From Rouxiella chamberiensis (lineage in GTDB: Bacteria; Pseudomonadota; Gammaproteobacteria; Enterobacterales; Enterobacteriaceae): 64,000 nt of DNA. The stretch covers positions 4,216,001-4,280,000 of the forward strand of contig NZ_CP114058.1 in NCBI RefSeq assembly GCF_026967475.1, read 5' to 3'. The position numbers and the translations under genes were made by a program. The notes under the pieces were generated by a model. That model worked only from the letters and a program-made list of their open reading frames with translations, ran no database searches and was not told the DNA's origin. Positions 50,403 to 59,725 of the stretch are shown here, in pieces. Within the stretch, counting starts at the first letter, position 1. Every line of letters begins with the position of its first letter.

Positions 50403-51724
50403 GATAGATACTCAATTTGCTCAAGGACTTTCGACTGCCATTGACCTAAGTGAGGAATACTTATTGAGTCTGGGATCCACCTGATCGTGTCGCAGTCATA
50501 GCCTAGTTGAAAGAGTTGGGGAGCTTTATCGTTGTTGATGCGGAATATGTGAACTTTATAATTGTGTGAACCCTCAACAACAATGCAGTCACCGATTCTT
50601 AAAATTAATAATGAAGTATTTGTCCTTGAACCTCGAGCCGTCTGGCTGCCAAAACTAAGGGTAGAGGCATCTTTCATTGACCGTTTAATTGCGCGTGCAT
50701 GGAAAGCAGCCTGATCGCTAAATGCTACCCAAGCCGAGGTGATTTTCTCTTGGTTATAGAGTCCTAACCAAAACTTACGCCTTGGTTCCCACATGTGGCT
50801 ATCTTCAACATCTGATACAACATCAAGAAAGAAGAGAATATTCTCTCGGGTCAGCCAATTGATAATCGTGTTACGGCAGGCCTCCTCGACACCGCCCCAA
50901 ATACCACCCAACCCCAAACGCGGATCGCCATAGAGTTCGACCAGTTTATCGGTGAGGTAGCGTGAAAGCCTCTCATCTGGTTGAGTCTTTATCCAGGGGG
51001 CAAGTAACGCATTAATCGTTTCGGCGGCACCGAACATCAGTGCTGCTCTGCCCTCAGGTTTCAACCAGTCAAAAAGCTTCTCGATCACCACTTTTTGGTC
51101 TAAATCAGGAGAGAGCAGCTCAACGTAGGCCTGATGAGCAAAGGACATCACACCCGGCTCGTGGGGGCGAACAATACCGACGTTGCGTAACTCCTGCCAA
51201 GGTGAATCCATGGTGACCATTTTGGTGGCCAGCGCAATATGTGCACGTTGAGGGTCAAGCAGCTCTGGTAAGGCCGCCAGTATATCTCTCCATTTTGCCC
51301 CCATATTCTCTTTAGCAAGAGTAAGGGACTGACTGAGTTTACGCGTGTGTTCAGCACCCGGTTGATAACTGCGAATATAAGCCGCCATCATGGCGGATAA
51401 AAACGAAGAGGAATCGGTTAACTCGGTTTCGCGTAGGTAGAACTGTTGTAGAGGAGAGAAAATTTCTCGAGCGCGAAAGTCTTCGTTAAAAACGATAGGG
51501 GCTCCGGAGCAGATAAACGACATCTTTACTTCATCCCACTCCCAGCTCTGCACTAATGCCAATAACTTTTTCATCACCAATTCACGATCTCGCTCAGGCA
51601 CCTCAACAACGACATCTGGCCAGCGCTCATGAATTTGCTGAATTTTATGATTAAAATCTTTAGAGACCGGCAATGCCGGATGAAAGAGTGTGTGGGATTT
51701 AAACAATAACTGGCTCAGGGTCAT
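50399..51724 (-). CDS. zorC: Zorya component ZorC (EH-signature protein)
   Basis: 441 residues, uninterrupted. It has the EH-signature type region (WLTRENILFFLDVVSD, MWEPRRKFWLGLYNQ) that marks ZorC of type I Zorya. ZorC binds DNA and is needed with ZorD for anti-phage action. Overlaps zorB by one base and zorD by four. Confidence 0.87.
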   Translation of the reverse strand: MTLSQLLFKSHTLFHPALPVSKDFNHKIQQIHERWPDVVVEVPERDRELVMKKLLALVQSWEWDEVKMSFICSGAPIVFNEDFRAREIFSPLQQFYLRETELTDSSSFLSAMMAAYIRSYQPGAEHTRKLSQSLTLAKENMGAKWRDILAALPELLDPQRAHIALATKMVTMDSPWQELRNVGIVRPHEPGVMSFAHQAYVELLSPDLDQKVVIEKLFDWLKPEGRAALMFGAAETINALLAPWIKTQPDERLSRYLTDKLVELYGDPRLGLGGIWGGVEEACRNTIINWLTRENILFFLDVVSDVEDSHMWEPRRKFWLGLYNQEKITSAWVAFSDQAAFHARAIKRSMKDASTLSFGSQTARGSRTNTSLLILRIGDCIVVEGSHNYKVHIFRINNDKAPQLFQLGYDCDTIRWIPDSISIPHLGQWQSKVLEQIEYLS

Positions 51725-52583
51725 TAGTTCGTGCTCCCCAGAGGCTCAATCAGACGTTTTCTAATATTTTCGATTTCAGCTGCATTAGCCGGAGTATGCA
51801 TAATAATGCGCAGGTCGATACGGCGATTCATCGCCATATTTTGCGGCGTATCATTAGGCCTGACCGGGCGCATCTTGCCATAGCCTGCTACTGACAGTAC
51901 CGGCTGGTGGCGCATATTAAAGTGCGCAACGAGATCGGGGGCGGCGGTCAGCATCGTGGTAAAGGTGGTAATCGCGCGGTTGGTGGATAAATTCAGGTTA
52001 TAGAGGTCATCACCTTTCGCATCGGTGTGGCCTTCAATTTGCACTGCCTCAATAATCGAGAAAGAGGGGTTGCAGCTCTGGTTCCAACTGACCGTTTTCC
52101 CGAAGGTGTAGCAGGGGAGCAGAGAGTTCAGTGTCGTAGCCAGCGTCTCTACAATCTTACGTTTATCATCATTTAAGGTATAGCTGCCGCTGGCAAACAG
52201 GCCCTCCCCTGGAAACGTAGTGTGCCCTCTTCTGGGATAACATCGACCGGAAGTTGAGGATAGGCCGTTTTGATACTGTCGCGTAGCTTGTAGAGCAAAC
52301 TCAAACGAGCGGCCGCAGCCTGCGACATATATTGCTCGAGCGGGTCGACTTTTTTGAGTTCGACGATTTGCGCACGTAAGTCCTCAATGGTTTTATCTCG
52401 CGTTTTAACGGCGGTTTCATACTCATCGCGGGGCACGGTATTTTTATCGTTATAGCGGCTGGCAAAAAATGCCAGCAGCACCATCACAATAAATAGAAAA
52501 CTCACGGTCATATCCGTCATTGAGACAAAGACTGACTCTTCTTCTTCCTCGCTGGAGCGCCTGCGGGCCGAACCTCCTCTCAT
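51724..52583 (-). CDS. zorB: Zorya component ZorB (MotB-like, OmpA domain), one-base frameshift
   Basis: A single membrane helix near residues 26-42 is preceded by the proton-carrying Asp24 (SMTDMTVSFLF). After a coiled region comes an OmpA-like peptidoglycan-binding domain (IEGHTDAKGDDLYNLNLS, NRRIDLRI). One G is missing in the run at 52206-52209, splitting the gene; restored length is 286 residues. With ZorA it forms a proton-driven rotary stator that senses phage injection. Overlaps zorA by four bases. Confidence 0.88.
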
Positions 52584-54616
52584 TGCAGCGGCCTCTGTTT
52601 CGGAGCAAAGGCTTCAGCCTGATCGACAATCGCCTGCATGGTATCAAGAGCTGGATTCAACGAGTCCTGCATGGATTTAACATGACTAAACAGCGTTTCT
52701 ACAGATGCCTCCACTTGCCGCTGATAAACCTCGAAGGCTTTGCCTAATCTTTCGTCAATATCATCCAGACGATCGCCCTGACCACGCAGCGCGTCGATAA
52801 GTGACCGCAGGCTGGTTAAGGTTGACTCAATTGCGCGCTGCTGGCCGCCCAGCGTTTCCTGCGCCGCCGATAGTGTCATTGCCGACTGTTCAGCATTGGT
52901 TTTTGCGGCGGTAGCAATGGAGGCAAGGCTGTTTTCGCTGCTTTCTCGAAGCTGGCGCGTGCTGAGCTCAATACGTTCCATAGTGGCACGAATAGGGTCG
53001 GCCGCTGATGCCAGGGCTTGAGTAGAGGTCCGGAAGGTACCCGATGCATTCTCAGACGCTATCGCGCCTTCTTTAATACTCTCCGAAGAGCGACGTAAAG
53101 CGCTGCTGGAGTCAGCCAGTGACGTTTTAACGGTATCTAACTGTTCCGCAATAGCCGAGAGTGGAGTCAGCAACTCGGCGCTGGCTTTACGCGACAACTC
53201 TTCTGTCGTGCGCGTAATTTCATTGGCCGTGTTACCAAAGGCGCCAAGCACGTGCGTAGCTGCCTGGTTAATCGCTTCGCTGGCCTGTGAGGCTGACTCA
53301 GACATACGCGCCTGAGCCGCTTCTGAGCCCTGTTTTGCTGCGGACTCCAATTCGGTGCGAATACCTATCGCGGCGGTTTTCATATCCGATGCGGCTTCAC
53401 TCATGGCGCGCGCGCCTTCACCGGTATTATCGCGGATACCTTGCAGGGTAGTATTCATCGTCGCCAGCAGATTTTCTGCACCCTGATTAAAGGCAGAAGT
53501 CGCAGTTTCAGCCGATTGCGACATACCGTCGCGCAAGTTTTCCACCGCCTGGCCAAGTCTGCTCAGCGCATTCTCCATCTCATTGCCCATCTTGCCCGAG
53601 CTTTGGTCCATCCGTTCGGCCAGTAGTTTGATCTGGTCGCCAGCGAGAGAAATACGGTCGCTGGCCTGAGTCAGCGCATGACCCACGTCTTCAGAGAAGC
53701 GGGAGGAGAGGTTTTGCACCATTTCGCCGACGCCGTCGTTGCCCAAACGGCTGACCTGCTCAATAACCGGCGTAATGGCCTTGCTGATCGATTCCGAAAT
53801 TGCTCTCGGTAACTCTTCACGTAATGGACGGCCCAGCTCTGCGACCATCTCCATCCCAATTTTGCGGAAGTGATCGCGGTTTTCGTCAGTGGCTTTGAGC
53901 TGGCGAAGCGTTAGCTCCTCCAGGCTAATAAAGGCCAGGCGTTGCTCAATCAGACTATTAAGGTTGTGAACATTTTTCTCTAGTTTGGATGTGCCTAGTC
54001 GGAGAGAAACGGTAAAGACAATTGAGCAGAATAGCCCGGTCAGCGACATAATAAACTTCGCTGAGGCAATGGTTAACAATCCTTCAAGCGCGGCACTTCC
54101 ACCATCACCTAATGTCGTACTCATTGAGTTTAGCGCGGAGATAAGGCCTAAAAACGTTAATGAAAGGCCAATGGTCACGAAAAGCCCGGGGACAATCCGC
54201 CAAAATCCCGGGGTAAAATGGATATCTTCCAGATTAAAGAAATGCCCAGGGCGGACAGTATTACGGGCTATCGCTAACCCTTCGCGGTCGTCGGTGACAT
54301 GTGTCTCACGATACTCTTCCCATGCATTGGCGACGTTGTCTGTCTCTTCGCTGCCGCGTGAGTCACCTATGTCACTGTCGATCTCGGCAATACGCAGATT
54401 AAACTCGTCTTTAGGAATGCTTTTAATTTTATTCGTAATATTTAATAAAGCGTTCGAACGACGCTTGACCTGCTGGTGCCAGCGATACACGCAAATAATG
54501 AGCGCAAGTACGAGAAGGATCGTAACGGAACCCGGAGCCGACGGGAATTTTAAAATCCCCGCGGCCCACAAAATACCATTGCGTACCATCACACCAGGAA
54601 CGAGGATGAAATCCAT
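52580..54616 (-). CDS. zorA: Zorya component ZorA (MotA/ExbB-like with long tail)
   Basis: 678 residues, uninterrupted. Membrane helices near 25-45, 135-155 and 180-200 (FWRIVPGLFVTIGLSLTFLG, MSLTGLFCSIVFTVSL) match MotA/TolQ/ExbB. From about residue 210 to the end is a long coiled coil rich in Ala, Ser and Glu, the intracellular tail of ZorA that carries the signal. It is first in the run zorABCD-mcrBC. No strong ribosome site precedes the ATG. Confidence 0.92.
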   Translation of the reverse strand: MDFILVPGVMVRNGILWAAGILKFPSAPGSVTILLVLALIICVYRWHQQVKRRSNALLNITNKIKSIPKDEFNLRIAEIDSDIGDSRGSEETDNVANAWEEYRETHVTDDREGLAIARNTVRPGHFFNLEDIHFTPGFWRIVPGLFVTIGLSLTFLGLISALNSMSTTLGDGGSAALEGLLTIASAKFIMSLTGLFCSIVFTVSLRLGTSKLEKNVHNLNSLIEQRLAFISLEELTLRQLKATDENRDHFRKIGMEMVAELGRPLREELPRAISESISKAITPVIEQVSRLGNDGVGEMVQNLSSRFSEDVGHALTQASDRISLAGDQIKLLAERMDQSSGKMGNEMENALSRLGQAVENLRDGMSQSAETATSAFNQGAENLLATMNTTLQGIRDNTGEGARAMSEAASDMKTAAIGIRTELESAAKQGSEAAQARMSESASQASEAINQAATHVLGAFGNTANEITRTTEELSRKASAELLTPLSAIAEQLDTVKTSLADSSSALRRSSESIKEGAIASENASGTFRTSTQALASAADPIRATMERIELSTRQLRESSENSLASIATAAKTNAEQSAMTLSAAQETLGGQQRAIESTLTSLRSLIDALRGQGDRLDDIDERLGKAFEVYQRQVEASVETLFSHVKSMQDSLNPALDTMQAIVDQAEAFAPKQRPLQ

Positions 54617-54933
54617 TTTTTACACCATGAGTAATATGAAAGGAGCATTTCTTTTTAAGATAACTCTAATGGTTTTATTTTGGCTAATCTAGGATTAGAC
54701 CTATTATTTTTTTAAAATATTTAGTTGTTATTTTTGATCATTTAAAACAATTGGATAGGATGTCTTTGTAGCTGCTTTGGCAATTCTTTCGCAATTATTT
54801 GTTCATTAATAGCTTATTCGATGTTTCAAAAGCGCGGTGTCACCAAGATGGTGAGTTTGAGATTTAGGCCGTGGCAGGTATGATTTCATAAAATCATGAC
54901 TCACTTATTATGCTTATGGCTACGGAACTTGCT
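54617..54933. other. Divergent promoter region between zorA and the hsdM stub
   Basis: About 320 bp, AT-rich next to zorA (runs of T and A at 54700-54760). It must hold the zorA promoter on the minus strand and the former hsdM promoter on the plus strand. I do not see a pair of boxes that I would name. Confidence 0.45.
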
Positions 54934-54993
54934 ATGACTAACACTAACTTCTCTCAAACGGCCGCCTTTATCTGGTCAGTTGCCAATCTCCTT
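54934..54993 (+). pseudogene. hsdM: hsdM stub interrupted by an IS element
   Basis: ATG at 54934 gives MTNTNFSQTAAFIWSVANLL, the start of type I restriction-modification methyltransferase HsdM. The IS left end begins right after this, at 54994. To the right of the IS no HsdM, HsdS or HsdR sequence is found, so the rest of the operon has been lost. This shows the island once carried a third defence system. Confidence 0.85.
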
Positions 54994-56199
54994 TGGACTG
55001 ACCCCACCCCGGTAGACGATCCTGCCCTATAGTTTGAGCATAGGAGGAGCGTATGGGCACACCACGATTTACACCTGAATTTAAGGAAGAAGCCGTCCGT
55101 CAAATAACGGAACGCGGTTATTCCGTGCTGATGTTTCTGACCGGCTGGGCGTTTCAGCACACAGTCTCTATAAATGGTTACGGGCGTTTAAACCTGATAA
55201 CAGCGAGCAGCATGCCCGGGATTTACTGGAGGCTAAAAGCGAGATCCTGAAACTCAGGGCGCAGCTGAAGCGTGCCGAAGAAGAACGGGATATCCTGAGA
55301 AAGGCCGCGCGGTACTTTGCAAGGGCGCCCGACTGAAGTACCGCTTTATCAATGAACACCGCACTGTGTGGGGTGTCATGACGATGTGTCGGGTACTGAA
55401 TGTCGCCCGGGCCGGATTTTATGCGTGGCTGCATAATCCGGTTTCGGCACGCGATAAAGATAACCAGCGTTTGCCGATGCTCATCCGTGATTCCTATGCC
55501 CTGAGTGGGGGTATGGTTACCGCCGGGTTCATGGTGATCTGAATGAAATCGGTGAAACTTGCGGTAAAAATCGGGTGAGCCGTATTATGCAACTGAACCG
55601 GATAAAAGCCGTGCGCGGCTATCAAGTGCCACGCCGCATAGCCGGGTGACCTTCCGTTGTGGCTCCAAATCGCGTGCAGCGGCAGTTTACCGTCATCCGG
55701 GCCAATCAGGTCTGGGTCATCGACATTATCTATATTCGCACCTGGCAGGGCTGGCTCTATCTGGCGGGGGGTAACGTGGTGGGCTGGTCGATGAAGCTTA
55801 CTCTGTCACGGGAGCTGGCGCTGGATGCGCTGATGATGGCGGTCTGGCGATGTAAACCCGACAGTGAGGTCATCGTGCATTCGGACCAAGGCAGCCAGTA
55901 TGGCAGTGACGACTGGCGGCGCTCCTGTCGGGCCAATAACCTGGCCCCGAGCATGAGCCGGCGTGGCAACTGCTGGGATAATGCGGTGGCCGAATCGTTC
56001 TTCAGTTCACTGAAAAAGAACGGATCAGAAAACGCATCTATAAAACCCGGGATCTGGCCCGGGCGGATATCTTCGATTACATAGAAGTGTTCTACAATCG
56101 GGCCCGGCGCCACAGTCATCTCGGCGGCGTCAGTCCGGAGGCCTTTGAACAGGCCTCGTCGTGAGGACAGGAACTGTCTACCGTCGTGGGATCAGTCCA
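54994..56199 (+). mobile_element. IS3-family insertion sequence, decayed
   Basis: About 1.2 kb with imperfect terminal inverted repeats: left TGGACTGACCCCACCCCGG, right end complementary to TGGACTGATCCCACGACGG, both followed by TAGAC. It carries IS3-type orfA and orfB. No clear target duplication is seen, in keeping with loss of hsdM sequence on the right side by recombination or deletion. Confidence 0.85.
55053..56164 (+). pseudogene. IS3-family transposase orfA and orfB, several lesions
   Basis: orfA (55053-55336) begins MGTPRFTPEFKEEAVRQITE with an AGGAGG site; one base is missing near 55129, after which VSDRLGVSAHSLYKWLRAF continues to a stop at 55334. orfB continues to 56164 with the rve integrase domain ([36 protein letters not shown]), the DDE residues being recognisable. 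It is broken by a shift near 55515, an in-frame TGA near 55648 and another shift near 56025. The element cannot make active transposase. Confidence 0.85.
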
Positions 56200-56307
56200 T
56201 TACTAACTTAAGGTTGTATCTGATATTGGGGGCAGGTCAGCCACTCTAAATTCAGGAAACAAAAAAGCCACTTCGGAAAGTAGCTTAATTGTCTGTATTT
56301 AAACAGT

Positions 56308-56358
56308 AAATTTGGTGGCCCCTACTGGACTTGAACCAGTGACCAAGCGATTATGAGT
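56308..56358 (-). repeat. Attachment site 2: tRNA-Ile2(CAU) 3' fragment
   Basis: Identical over 51 bp to 41027-41077: anticodon loop to CCA end of tRNA-Ile2 on the minus strand. The 5' half is again missing. It is the junction between the defence island and the P2-like prophage, whose integrase starts 90 bp to the right. The intact tRNA is expected at the far right end of the prophage, outside the window. Confidence 0.9.
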
Positions 56359-56449
56359 TGTTTTTATGGTCTATGTAAATCAATTAGTTACAATATAAAT
56401 CAATGAGATACGCACCGAATATTAACGAATATTAACGAGGGTTCGGGTT

Positions 56450-57479
56450 CTATTGCGACACTTTTGCGACACTTTTGGCTAAAGGGTTAAATTTCACTGC
56501 CTCGTCCAAATGGTCAGGGGAAAAGTGAGAGTAACGCATTGTCATCTTGATATCTGTATGACCTAAGATGCGTTGCAAAACCAAAATATTTCCGCCATTC
56601 ATCATAAAATGACTTGCGAATGTATGCCGCAAAACGTGGGACAACTGACCTGCAGGTAACTCAATACCAGTCCTCTTAAGTGCAGTCCTAAATGCCGAGT
56701 AGCAAGATACAAAAAGCTGACCACTTTTTTTAGGGATCTCATTATAAAACTCTTCGCTTATAGGTACGGTCCTATTTCGTTTCCCTTTAGTGTGAATGAA
56801 GGTGATTTTATGTGGAGTGAACTGCGAGCGCTTTAGGCTTTCAGCTTCTGACCAACGTGCTCCCGTCAAAAGGCAAATTTTAACGACGCTTACTAAAGCT
56901 TTTGACGAGCTGGATTCACATTCTTTTAGCAAAATTTCAATTTCATCGGCTGTAAGGAAAGCCATTTCGCCTTCACCTGTGCGGAATGCACGAAGATGCT
57001 CAACTGGATTGTTATGTTTCCAGCGGCCTAAGCGTGTTAGTTCATTAAACACAGCTTTGAAATATGCCAACTCTAAATTGATTGTGCGCGCAGAGATTTT
57101 TTCCACTCGTGCAGAAACGCGCAAACTCCCCCTTAAGCCTTTTCTCTCTGTAACGTGAGAAATGCTCCGCACTAAACTCCATAGCCGTAGGCTCGCCCAT
57201 GCATTTACATGCATGAAGCATCGCCCCCTTTCTTCGCTCCCCGTCACCCAAAGTGATCCCGTGAGCTGAAAACCATGACTCTACCAAATCAGATAACAAC
57301 CGCTTGTCTTCTATAGGTCCGAGCCATTCTTTATTTTTGTCTGGGTCGAGTGCGAATCGCTCAAATGCTAACGCCTCGCCTTTGGTGGCAAACTTCTTGC
57401 GGACACGCTTACCTATCCCTCTCCCCAGCGGGTAAAAATCTGATACCCATAAGCCAGAATCTAGTTTTCTTATTGGCAT
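56450..57479 (-). CDS. int: P2-type phage integrase, one-base frameshift
   Basis: N-terminal frame MPIRKLDSGLWVSDFYPLGRG from 57479 with the P2 Int pattern; C-terminal frame contains LLTGARWSEAESLK (Arg), LSHVLRHTFASHFMMNGG (His-x-x-Arg) and YSHFSPDHLDEAV (Tyr). One surplus base near 57110-57130 separates them; restored length 342 residues, normal for P2 Int. It integrates at the tRNA-Ile2 site next to it. Confidence 0.9.
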
Positions 57480-57486
57480 AGCAGCG

Positions 57487-58016
57487 CTACTTCTTCGATA
57501 TGGTGGAGTAAAAGGATTTCAATCCAGGCTTACCTTCAGGCAAGTAACAACAGTTGTAAAAGTTGGATGTAAAAGTCGTGCCATCTTCTTCCACGAGGTC
57601 ATTAAAGCTACTAACGTGCAGGTACTTTTGAACTTCACTAAGAGCTGCTTGACGAGTGATAGTGAGTTTTAAAGGCTTATCTTTTAAAAATACAGAACTA
57701 TGTGTTTGATAATTATATTCATGGGGGAATGCGATAATAGTTATCTGGTTTATGTCTGTATGTATGAATGAGCGGTAAGCAACATTAATTGATGCTTTTT
57801 CGAGTAGCCTAGCCGTCACGTTAGGCGAGTCCTCGGCTACGGTTCTCGGCGAAACAGTTACCGTGAGTGGTTTCTCTTTTAGGACGACAAAATCACCCTC
57901 CGAAGGGGGTAATTATTAAAGTCGGCTTGAACATCTGTAACAGAAGCAAAGTGTTTAGGTGCTGCAAATGAACTGAATGTAACTAACATAGTCAGGTAAA
58001 GAATAAAACATCTCAT
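57487..58016 (-). CDS. Secreted protein encoded between int and cI, one-base frameshift
   Basis: ATG 58016 begins MRCFILYLTMLVTFSSFAAP, a clear signal peptide. The frame breaks near 57910 where one base is missing; it continues with GDFVVLKEKPLTVTVSPRTVAED and ends KSFYSTISKK at 57487, giving 176 residues. I do not recognise the family. Its place between integrase and repressor, on the strand transcribed in the lysogen, is typical of lysogenic conversion genes. Confidence 0.65.
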
Positions 58017-58041
58017 TTAATTTAGTCCCTTAAAGTATTAT

Positions 58042-58645
58042 CTAACGATAGCAATGCATGATCACATGCCCTAGGGGCTTTATATCATCAACTCTGCATT
58101 CAAAATCAGCCCCATCGCCTTGAATGCGAACCGCGGCCAACCGGGATTCTAGTTAACGTCCTGATGGATAACGCCCCTTCGATTTGGACAAGCCATTTCC
58201 CATCTTTTAAATCTGTAATATCTTTATTGATGAAATACTGGATGCTGTTCTCGATTACGAGATGGAGAGACATACCGTCTGCATTGTTTGGTAAAAATCT
58301 TGAATCAATCTTTAAGTCATATTCTTTTCTTAACTCCCCGTTTATCAAGTTGCTGCAGGGAACGTTAACTAAAGTATCAGAAAGGCATTTGACCGCATTC
58401 TGATCTCCTGCATCACCGGCCGTTCCTTCCCCTGTGGCAAGCCATTTCAGGCTTGCGCCAGTCTCTGCAATGCACCTAATCACAATATCCGACGGAAAGA
58501 AATCCCGCTTGTAACGGTTGGCTAAGCTGCTACTTGCAATCCCTAAGTGCTCGCACAAGGCGATCTTAGTTGTAAATCCGTAGGCGGCTAGGACTCGATC
58601 CAACACTTTACCGCCACCAGTTTCAAAATTTATTTGTAGGCTCAC
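58042..58645 (-). CDS. cI: Phage repressor CI, one-base frameshift near its end
   Basis: N-terminal helix-turn-helix (GFTTKIALCEHLGIASSSLANRYKR, FPSDIVIRCIAETGASLKWLATGEG) of the 186/P2-like CI family, then the C-terminal oligomerisation domain (DKDITDLKDGKWLVQIEG-like). A surplus C at 58131-58132 truncates it; without it the frame reads VRIQGDGADFECRVDDIKPLGH and stops at 58042, 200 residues. It maintains lysogeny by repressing the cox side. Confidence 0.87.
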
Positions 58646-58696
58646 GGAAGTTTTTCCTTGATTACTTTCTTAAAGCTAGATTAATATCCGCTTTGT

Positions 58697-58745
58697 AGCT
58701 TAATGAAAGCTTAATGTTAATGAATGTTGATGAATATTGATGAGT
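58697..58745 (+). promoter_or_regulatory. Tandem repeats between cI and cox, candidate operators
   Basis: AGCTTAATG occurs at 58697 and 58708, then GTTAATGAAT, GTTGATGAAT and ATTGATGAGT follow head to tail at 58716, 58726 and 58736. The period of 10-11 bp puts each copy on the same face of DNA. The block lies in the 125-bp space between divergent cI and cox, where CI or Cox binding sites belong. Confidence 0.6.
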
Positions 58746-58770
58746 ACAAACTAACCGGAGATTTTGCCTT

Positions 58771-58995
58771 ATGAGACCTAACATTACAATTACGATACCC
58801 GTTCCATATCTCCCACTTGATGCTTATTGCGAGTTGACTAGCACGCCTATGGGGACCGCTCGCGAGATGATCAAGGATGGCCGCTTAACAATTAAACCCA
58901 AGAAAAACAAGGCTCGCGGGCTGGTCGAAGTAAACATGGCTGCATTGACCATCCAAGCCCTTTCTGAATGCAACATAGCCTTAAGCGTTGGCTAG
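58771..58995 (+). CDS. Cox/Apl-like excisionase and regulator
   Basis: 74 residues with a winged-helix pattern (PLDAYCELTSTPMGTAREMIKDGRL then KARGLVEVNMAAL), matching the small Cox-type proteins of P2-like phages. Cox represses the lysogenic promoter and directs excision. First gene of the early operon, divergent from cI. Confidence 0.75.
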   Translation: MRPNITITIPVPYLPLDAYCELTSTPMGTAREMIKDGRLTIKPKKNKARGLVEVNMAALTIQALSECNIALSVG

Positions 58996-59023
58996 AAGTT
59001 ACTTCACTAAAGGTGAGTCGCCT

Positions 59024-59533
59024 ATGTTTGATTATCGCATTTCCACACATGCCCACTATGCCGAAGCTTGTCGCAAGTTTGCTTTAGCACACAATCTCGC
59101 AGAAATAGGGCCGAAAGCAGGAATGTCCGTTCAGGTTTTACGTAACAAGCTCAACCCTGAACAAAACCACCGCTTGACGATTGAAGAGCTGATGGTGTTA
59201 ACCGATTTAACCGAAGACCCGACATTGCTTGACGGGATGCTGGCTCAAATCAATTGCCTCCCATCAGTGCCGGTAAATGAAATGACAGCCGAAAAATTGC
59301 CGGTTTATGTAATGAAGGCAACGGCAGCAGTGGGCAGCGTGGCCGCCGAGGTTATATCAACAGAACGAATGACAGCCTGCCGCCAGGGTGCGTTTACCGC
59401 AGGTATCAATTCTGCAATTCGCTGCCTGACATTGGCCGGAATATCTTTACAGGCTCGCATTCACTCTAACCCTGCGCTTTCCTCAACTGCCGAGGTAATT
59501 AGCGGGTTAGGCGCATCAATAGGACTGAGTTAA
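59024..59533 (+). CDS. Phage regulatory protein CII (186-type)
   Basis: 169 residues from MFDYRISTHAHYAEACRKF at 59024 with AGGTGAG upstream; the frame is open further back but this start fits the family. Helix-turn-helix LAEIGPKAGMSVQVLRNKLN and the phage CII family middle part (LTIEELMVLTDLTEDPTLLDGML). It likely activates repressor establishment. Confidence 0.8.
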   Translation: MFDYRISTHAHYAEACRKFALAHNLAEIGPKAGMSVQVLRNKLNPEQNHRLTIEELMVLTDLTEDPTLLDGMLAQINCLPSVPVNEMTAEKLPVYVMKATAAVGSVAAEVISTERMTACRQGAFTAGINSAIRCLTLAGISLQARIHSNPALSSTAEVISGLGASIGLS

Positions 59534-59541
59534 GGAAATCT

Positions 59542-59718
59542 ATGACTATCTCAATTGCACCCTTATTAAAGCAGCAAAGTCCGTCTCGTCACTTCGGCCA
59601 CGGATGGATTGAATTGCCAAACGGTAATCGCTGGAATCCTGAAAGAAAACACGTAATGGCTGTAAAGGCATCCAAGCCGAAGCAGGCAAGAAAATTGTTA
59701 AAACGCTTATTTGGTTGA
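59542..59718 (+). CDS. Fil-like small phage protein
   Basis: 58 residues: MTISIAPLLKQQSPSRHFGH, GWIELPNGNRWNP, then a basic tail KPKQARKLLKRLFG. It resembles the phage filamentation protein Fil/DUF2724 family of 186-like phages in size, position and the GWIELPNG motif. AAGGAAATCT precedes the ATG. Fil of phage 186 inhibits host cell division. Confidence 0.7.
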   Translation: MTISIAPLLKQQSPSRHFGHGWIELPNGNRWNPERKHVMAVKASKPKQARKLLKRLFG

Positions 59719-59725
59719 GGTGTTT

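Larger units (their letters stand above)
41027..56358. mobile_element. P4-type integrative island carrying Zorya and McrBC defence genes
   Basis: Bounded by 51-bp direct repeats of a tRNA-Ile2 3' end, with a P4-type integrase just inside the left repeat. Cargo: Fic toxin and small partner, mcrBC, zorABCD, an interrupted hsdM and an IS3 element. The integrase has two stop codons and a frameshift and the IS is decayed, so the island is probably fixed. It abuts a P2-like prophage that uses the same tRNA. Confidence 0.85.
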
